Assembly: GCA_903970475.1 (NCBI GenBank)
Contig: CAJCIQ010000133.1
Coordinates: forward strand, 1 to 45,112
Direction: 5' to 3'
DNA: 45,112 nucleotides
Source: Beijerinckiaceae bacterium
Lineage (GTDB): Bacteria > Bacteroidota > Bacteroidia > Chitinophagales > Chitinophagaceae
Both the position numbers and the translations under genes were made by a program. Shown here one piece after another: positions 41,506 to 45,112 of the stretch. The notes beneath the pieces were generated by a model, which saw only the letters and a list, made by a program, of their open reading frames with translations, made no database searches and had not been told where the DNA came from. Position 1 is the stretch's first letter; the number at the start of each line of letters is the position of its first letter.

Positions 41506-44500
41506 ATGAGACTCAAACTAGACTGCTTAAAGGGTTGGTTGCTAGGTGCAGCTACCCTTTTTTGTTTTTCTGCTTATGCACAAACTAAGATTACCGGTAA
41601 GGTAATCGCCGCTTCCTCCAAACAAGGTGTTCCCGGTGCTACGGTCCAGGTAGTAGGGGCGAAGGTAGCGGCTATCACGGATGGAAATGGGATGTTCTCT
41701 CTGACACTTCCCGCAAACAGGACAAGACTGGATATTTCTTCTGTCGGCTATCAGGATGAGACAGTTACTGTATCCGGGACAGAGGTTAAGGTTACCCTGG
41801 TTGAAAAGAGCAATACCCTGAATGAAGTGGTCGTCACGGGTTACACCACCCAAAGGAAAAAGGACCTGACTGGTGCGGTGTCGGTCGTTGACCTGACCGA
41901 TGCCAAGAGGCAACCGGTACCCGATGCCGTCAACATGCTACAGGGGCAGGCCTCGGGCGTAACCGTGGTAGGATCGGGTGAACCTGGAAATCCTCCGGTC
42001 ATTCATATCCGGGGTTTTAACTCCTTCGGTAACAACAGTCCCTTATTCGTTATTGATGGGGTGCCGACCACGAGCGTGGCTGACATCAATACCAATGACA
42101 TCGCTACGATGCAGGTATTGAAAGATGCGGGTGCCGCTTCGATTTACGGATCGAGGGCTTCCAACGGGGTCATCATCATTACGACCAGAAAGGGTAGTGG
42201 ACGTGTGAAGATCACCTACGACGGTTTTTACGGGAATCAGGTGCCTAAAGGAGGAAATGTATGGCATATACTGAATCCGACTGAGGAGGGCACCTTGTTG
42301 TACCAGTCTGAAGAAAACTTCAATATGCTTAATCCCGGGTCACCCACTCCCTTGGGAAACCCGATCTATGGATCTGGTCCCACCCCTGTTTTGCCGGACT
42401 ACCTGGTAAGCGGAACCTTAAATGGGGTAGTACAATCCGGAGGTTTTATGGCCGGATCTCCTGCGGTGAATCCTTCGCTGGAGTTCGCAGACCCTACCGG
42501 AGCGGCTTATTACCAGATTGCCAAGGCCAACAAGGGCGGAACTGACTGGTACCACGAATTATTCAAGTCTGCACCTATTCAATCCCATAATGTCAGCGTA
42601 TCGGGTGCTACGGATCAAGGTAGTTACTTAATGTCCTTAAGTTATTTCGACCAGCAGGGGACCATGATTGAGACCTACCTGAAACGCTATACCATACGGG
42701 CTAATGCCAATTACAACTTCAACAGCCATATCCGGATAGGGGAGAATATGGCCTATTCCAATACCCAGAACCCCCAATCCCAAAGCGGAACACTCGTGGA
42801 AGGTAGCCCCATCGGCTTTTCCATGAGGGAAAATCCCATTATTCCAGTGTATGATATCGGAGGCAATTTCGCCGGATCTGCGCCCAAAGGGTTGAACAAT
42901 CCCAGAAATCCGGTGGCCCTTCAATACAATACACGTAATGACCGGGGCATCTACGAAAGAATATTTGGCAACGTATACGGGGAAGCAGATCTGATCAAGG
43001 GCCTGACTTTCCGGACCAGTTTCGGGGGGGAATATTACAGCGACTGGAATCACCAGTACCAGACGCCTGACTTCTATAACGCAGAACCCCAGTACACCAT
43101 CGGTACCTATCTGGAAAATGGTTATAACGGAGGAGACTGGACCTGGACTAATACCCTGACTTATAACTTAACCAAAGGGGACCATACCCTCAAAGTGATC
43201 GCCGGCACGGAAGCCTATGATTTCATCAATCACAACTATGGCGGTTCCACCCAAGGTTATTACACCAACGATCCCAACTTTGTGAACCTGACATCAGGTT
43301 ACGGCACCTCTACCAATTATTCCAACAGTAACAATATCCCAGGATACAGCCTTAATTCCTTGGGGGGCGGAGAAGCCCTGGTTTCCTATATCGCCAGAGC
43401 TGATTATGCTTTTAAGGACAAGTACCTCATTGGGGCTACCTTCCGCCGGGACGGTTCTTCCAAATTCATTGATAATCAACAATGGGGAAACTTCCCTGCT
43501 GTAAGTGCGGGTTGGCGTATCTCCCAGGAAGACTTCCTGAAGAACTCACGTTGGTTGACGGATTTGAAGATCCGTGGATCCTGGGGAATCATGGGTAATC
43601 AGTTCAATGCCCTGGACGCTAATGCCTATACACTTTATGCGGCCAACAAACAATCAACCTACTATCCCATCGCAGCAGGATCACCCCAATTGGGTCTAAG
43701 TGTGTCCCAACTGGGCAACCCCAATGCTAAATGGGAAGAGGATATCAACGCCAATATAGGTTTTGACATGACCTTGTTCAATGGTAAGCTGACTGTCAGT
43801 GCCGACTATTACCAAAAGTCTATTAAAGACCTCCTGTACGCCACCACCCAGATTGGAACCGTGGGTGCCGCCACCGTACCCGCTTACAACGTAGGGAAGA
43901 TGTCCAATAACGGTCTTGACCTGATGATCAGTGGACAGACCAACATTACCCACGATCTCCAGTTCAATGGATCATTGATGTTCACCACTTTCCATAATGT
44001 CATCAAGCAGGTTGATGCAAGCGGAGATTCTTATTTTGATTTGGATGCCCGCCGGTTTAACGGTAGCTATATAGTTCGTAACGAAGTGGGTCACCCCGTG
44101 AGCGCCTTCTATGGATATAAGGTTGTCGGATTCTGGAACAGCCAGGCCGAAATCACCGCAGCCGACCAGGCAGCATCAAAGGCTTCAGGTGGTGCAGTTA
44201 CTCAATACCAGGCGGATGAAGGCGTAGGTCGCTTCCGTTATGCAGACGGGTCAAATCAGGGCTATATCACGGCTAACAGCAAGGAATTCCTTGGCAACCC
44301 GAACCCCAAATTCAACTACGGTGCCAACCTGGGCCTTTCTCTCAAAGGATTTGATTTCAGCGTATTCCTGTATGGTGTTTATGGTAACGATATCTGGAAC
44401 CAGGTTAAATGGTGGACAGATTTCTATGCTTCCTTCCCCGGAGCTGCCTCCAGCCAGACTGCTTTATATAATTCCTGGCTGCCCACCCATATGAATGCAA

Positions 44501-44850
44501 AGGCACCTATCCAGGATGCCATCAATGGGAGTAATGCATCTACGAATACCGTCCCCAACTCCTATTTCGTCGAGAAAGGGTCTTATCTCCGGGCCAAGAA
44601 CATGACCCTGGGGTATACCCTTAATCCTACAAAGCTGAATAAGGTCGGTATCAGCAAGTGCCGGATTTATGTCCAGGCGATCAACTTGTTTACGGTTACT
44701 AAGTACTCAGGGATTGATCCTGAAATCTCAGTCAACAATGTGATGGGCAGCAACGGGATGGCCCAGAACGCCGCGACCGACTTCGGTATAGACGAAGGGA
44801 ACTATGCCAATCCCAGGCAGTATCTCTTAGGCTTACAGGTAACTTTCTAA
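41506..44850 (+). CDS. SusC/RagA family TonB-linked outer-membrane protein
   Basis: 1114 residues from the ATG at 41506. A TTG at 41497 would add three residues. Domains in order are a signal peptide (MRLKLDCLKGWLLGAATLFCFSAYAQ), a carboxypeptidase-regulatory-like domain (about 27-100), the TonB-box region LNEVVVTGYTTQRKKDLTGAV, a plug (about 115-230, with FVIDGVPTTSVADINTNDIATMQVLKDAGAASIYGSRASNGVIIITT), then a long 22-strand barrel. It imports glycans or other nutrients bound by the SusD lipoprotein encoded just after it. The substrate is not known, but the LacI-type operator links it to sugars. Confidence 0.96.
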   Translation: MRLKLDCLKGWLLGAATLFCFSAYAQTKITGKVIAASSKQGVPGATVQVVGAKVAAITDGNGMFSLTLPANRTRLDISSVGYQDETVTVSGTEVKVTLVEKSNTLNEVVVTGYTTQRKKDLTGAVSVVDLTDAKRQPVPDAVNMLQGQASGVTVVGSGEPGNPPVIHIRGFNSFGNNSPLFVIDGVPTTSVADINTNDIATMQVLKDAGAASIYGSRASNGVIIITTRKGSGRVKITYDGFYGNQVPKGGNVWHILNPTEEGTLLYQSEENFNMLNPGSPTPLGNPIYGSGPTPVLPDYLVSGTLNGVVQSGGFMAGSPAVNPSLEFADPTGAAYYQIAKANKGGTDWYHELFKSAPIQSHNVSVSGATDQGSYLMSLSYFDQQGTMIETYLKRYTIRANANYNFNSHIRIGENMAYSNTQNPQSQSGTLVEGSPIGFSMRENPIIPVYDIGGNFAGSAPKGLNNPRNPVALQYNTRNDRGIYERIFGNVYGEADLIKGLTFRTSFGGEYYSDWNHQYQTPDFYNAEPQYTIGTYLENGYNGGDWTWTNTLTYNLTKGDHTLKVIAGTEAYDFINHNYGGSTQGYYTNDPNFVNLTSGYGTSTNYSNSNNIPGYSLNSLGGGEALVSYIARADYAFKDKYLIGATFRRDGSSKFIDNQQWGNFPAVSAGWRISQEDFLKNSRWLTDLKIRGSWGIMGNQFNALDANAYTLYAANKQSTYYPIAAGSPQLGLSVSQLGNPNAKWEEDINANIGFDMTLFNGKLTVSADYYQKSIKDLLYATTQIGTVGAATVPAYNVGKMSNNGLDLMISGQTNITHDLQFNGSLMFTTFHNVIKQVDASGDSYFDLDARRFNGSYIVRNEVGHPVSAFYGYKVVGFWNSQAEITAADQAASKASGGAVTQYQADEGVGRFRYADGSNQGYITANSKEFLGNPNPKFNYGANLGLSLKGFDFSVFLYGVYGNDIWNQVKWWTDFYASFPGAASSQTALYNSWLPTHMNAKAPIQDAINGSNASTNTVPNSYFVEKGSYLRAKNMTLGYTLNPTKLNKVGISKCRIYVQAINLFTVTKYSGIDPEISVNNVMGSNGMAQNAATDFGIDEGNYANPRQYLLGLQVTF

Positions 44851-44879
44851 GTCAACCTATTATCCATTCAAACGAAGAA

Positions 44880-45112
44880 ATGATTATGAAAAAGATTGCA
44901 CATAAATATTGGGTGTCCCTTGTCATCATTACAGCTTTAATGGGGATGGGATGTGGCAAGTCATTCCTCAACAAACAGCCTTTAGGCTCTCTTACCCAAA
45001 CGCAGATCGAGAATACCGCAGGGATACAAGCCTTGCTTAACGGAGCCTATGCCGCCCTGTATCAAACCGCTACGGGCAATACCGCTCTGGGTGGAGGTAA
45101 CGCATGGGAGGC
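44880..45112 (+). CDS. SusD/RagB family lipoprotein, N-terminal part only
   Basis: The frame runs off the window. The visible 77 codons encode a lipoprotein signal (MKKIAHKYWVSLVIITALMGMGC from the ATG at 44886, or two codons earlier) with lipidated Cys, then NKQPLGSLTQTQIENTAGIQALLNGAYAALYQT, the standard start of SusD with its NxAxxxL-type TPR helix. It is 29 bases after the SusC stop. Together they form one nutrient uptake unit. Confidence 0.93.
   Translation, partial: MIMKKIAHKYWVSLVIITALMGMGCGKSFLNKQPLGSLTQTQIENTAGIQALLNGAYAALYQTATGNTALGGGNAWE

Overview
The window looks like chromosomal DNA from a member of the Bacteroidota, most likely family Chitinophagaceae. The evidence is a SusC/SusD-type pair, TonB-linked barrel proteins, a GH92 mannosidase, an ECF41 sigma factor, a fused E1 alpha/beta dehydrogenase, roughly 800-residue MacB/FtsX-like permeases without an ATPase gene beside them, and several promoters of the Bacteroidota type (TTG, about 20 bases, TAnnTTTG). 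Genus and species cannot be told from the sequence alone. I see no rRNA, tRNA, CRISPR array or prophage.

Layout. 1-2.1 kb (minus): a lipoprotein and mnmA. 2.3-8.0 kb (plus): ssb behind a textbook promoter, a 440-base gap packed with hairpins and short repeats, an ABC permease and a GH92 mannosidase. 8.05-14.2 kb: radC (minus), then a housekeeping run prs, rplY (L25/Ctc), pth, an FAH-family hydrolase and a fused E1 dehydrogenase. 14.5-17.5 kb: a degenerate IS1595-type transposase-like gene, a sugar-porter MFS transporter and a secreted thioredoxin-like protein. 17.5-23.3 kb (minus): a compact seven-gene Ter stress operon, terD-terD-HAD-PRTase-telA-unknown-terC. 23.3-26.3 kb (minus): a DUF2911 protein and a secreted M28 peptidase, separated by a gap that can fold into a branched structure. 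26.4-32.9 kb (plus): a second ABC permease, an AhpD/CMD-like protein with its ECF41 sigma factor, and an outer-membrane barrel protein. 32.9-37.9 kb: mostly hypothetical membrane proteins, a DUF695-like protein and a secreted DUF3863-like protein. 38.1-41.2 kb: an MBOAT acyltransferase with an SGNH partner, then a second copy of the thioredoxin-like gene. 41.5-45.1 kb: SusC and the start of SusD, cut by the window edge.

How they work together. The Ter operon is the clearest multi-gene system. Two calcium-binding TerD proteins, TerC and TelA form the membrane-stress core. A HAD-fold enzyme and a phosphoribosyltransferase form a small-molecule module of the kind proposed for Ter systems from comparative genomics. 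The 320-residue protein between telA and terC has no recognisable domain and is the best candidate for an undescribed component. A second link is regulatory: LacI-type operators sharing the 11-mer AAACGTTTGCA lie upstream of both the GH92 mannosidase and the SusC gene, 36 kb apart. This suggests one sugar-responsive regulon, although no LacI-family gene is present here.

All calls come from reading the sequence. Family names come from remembered motifs, not searches.
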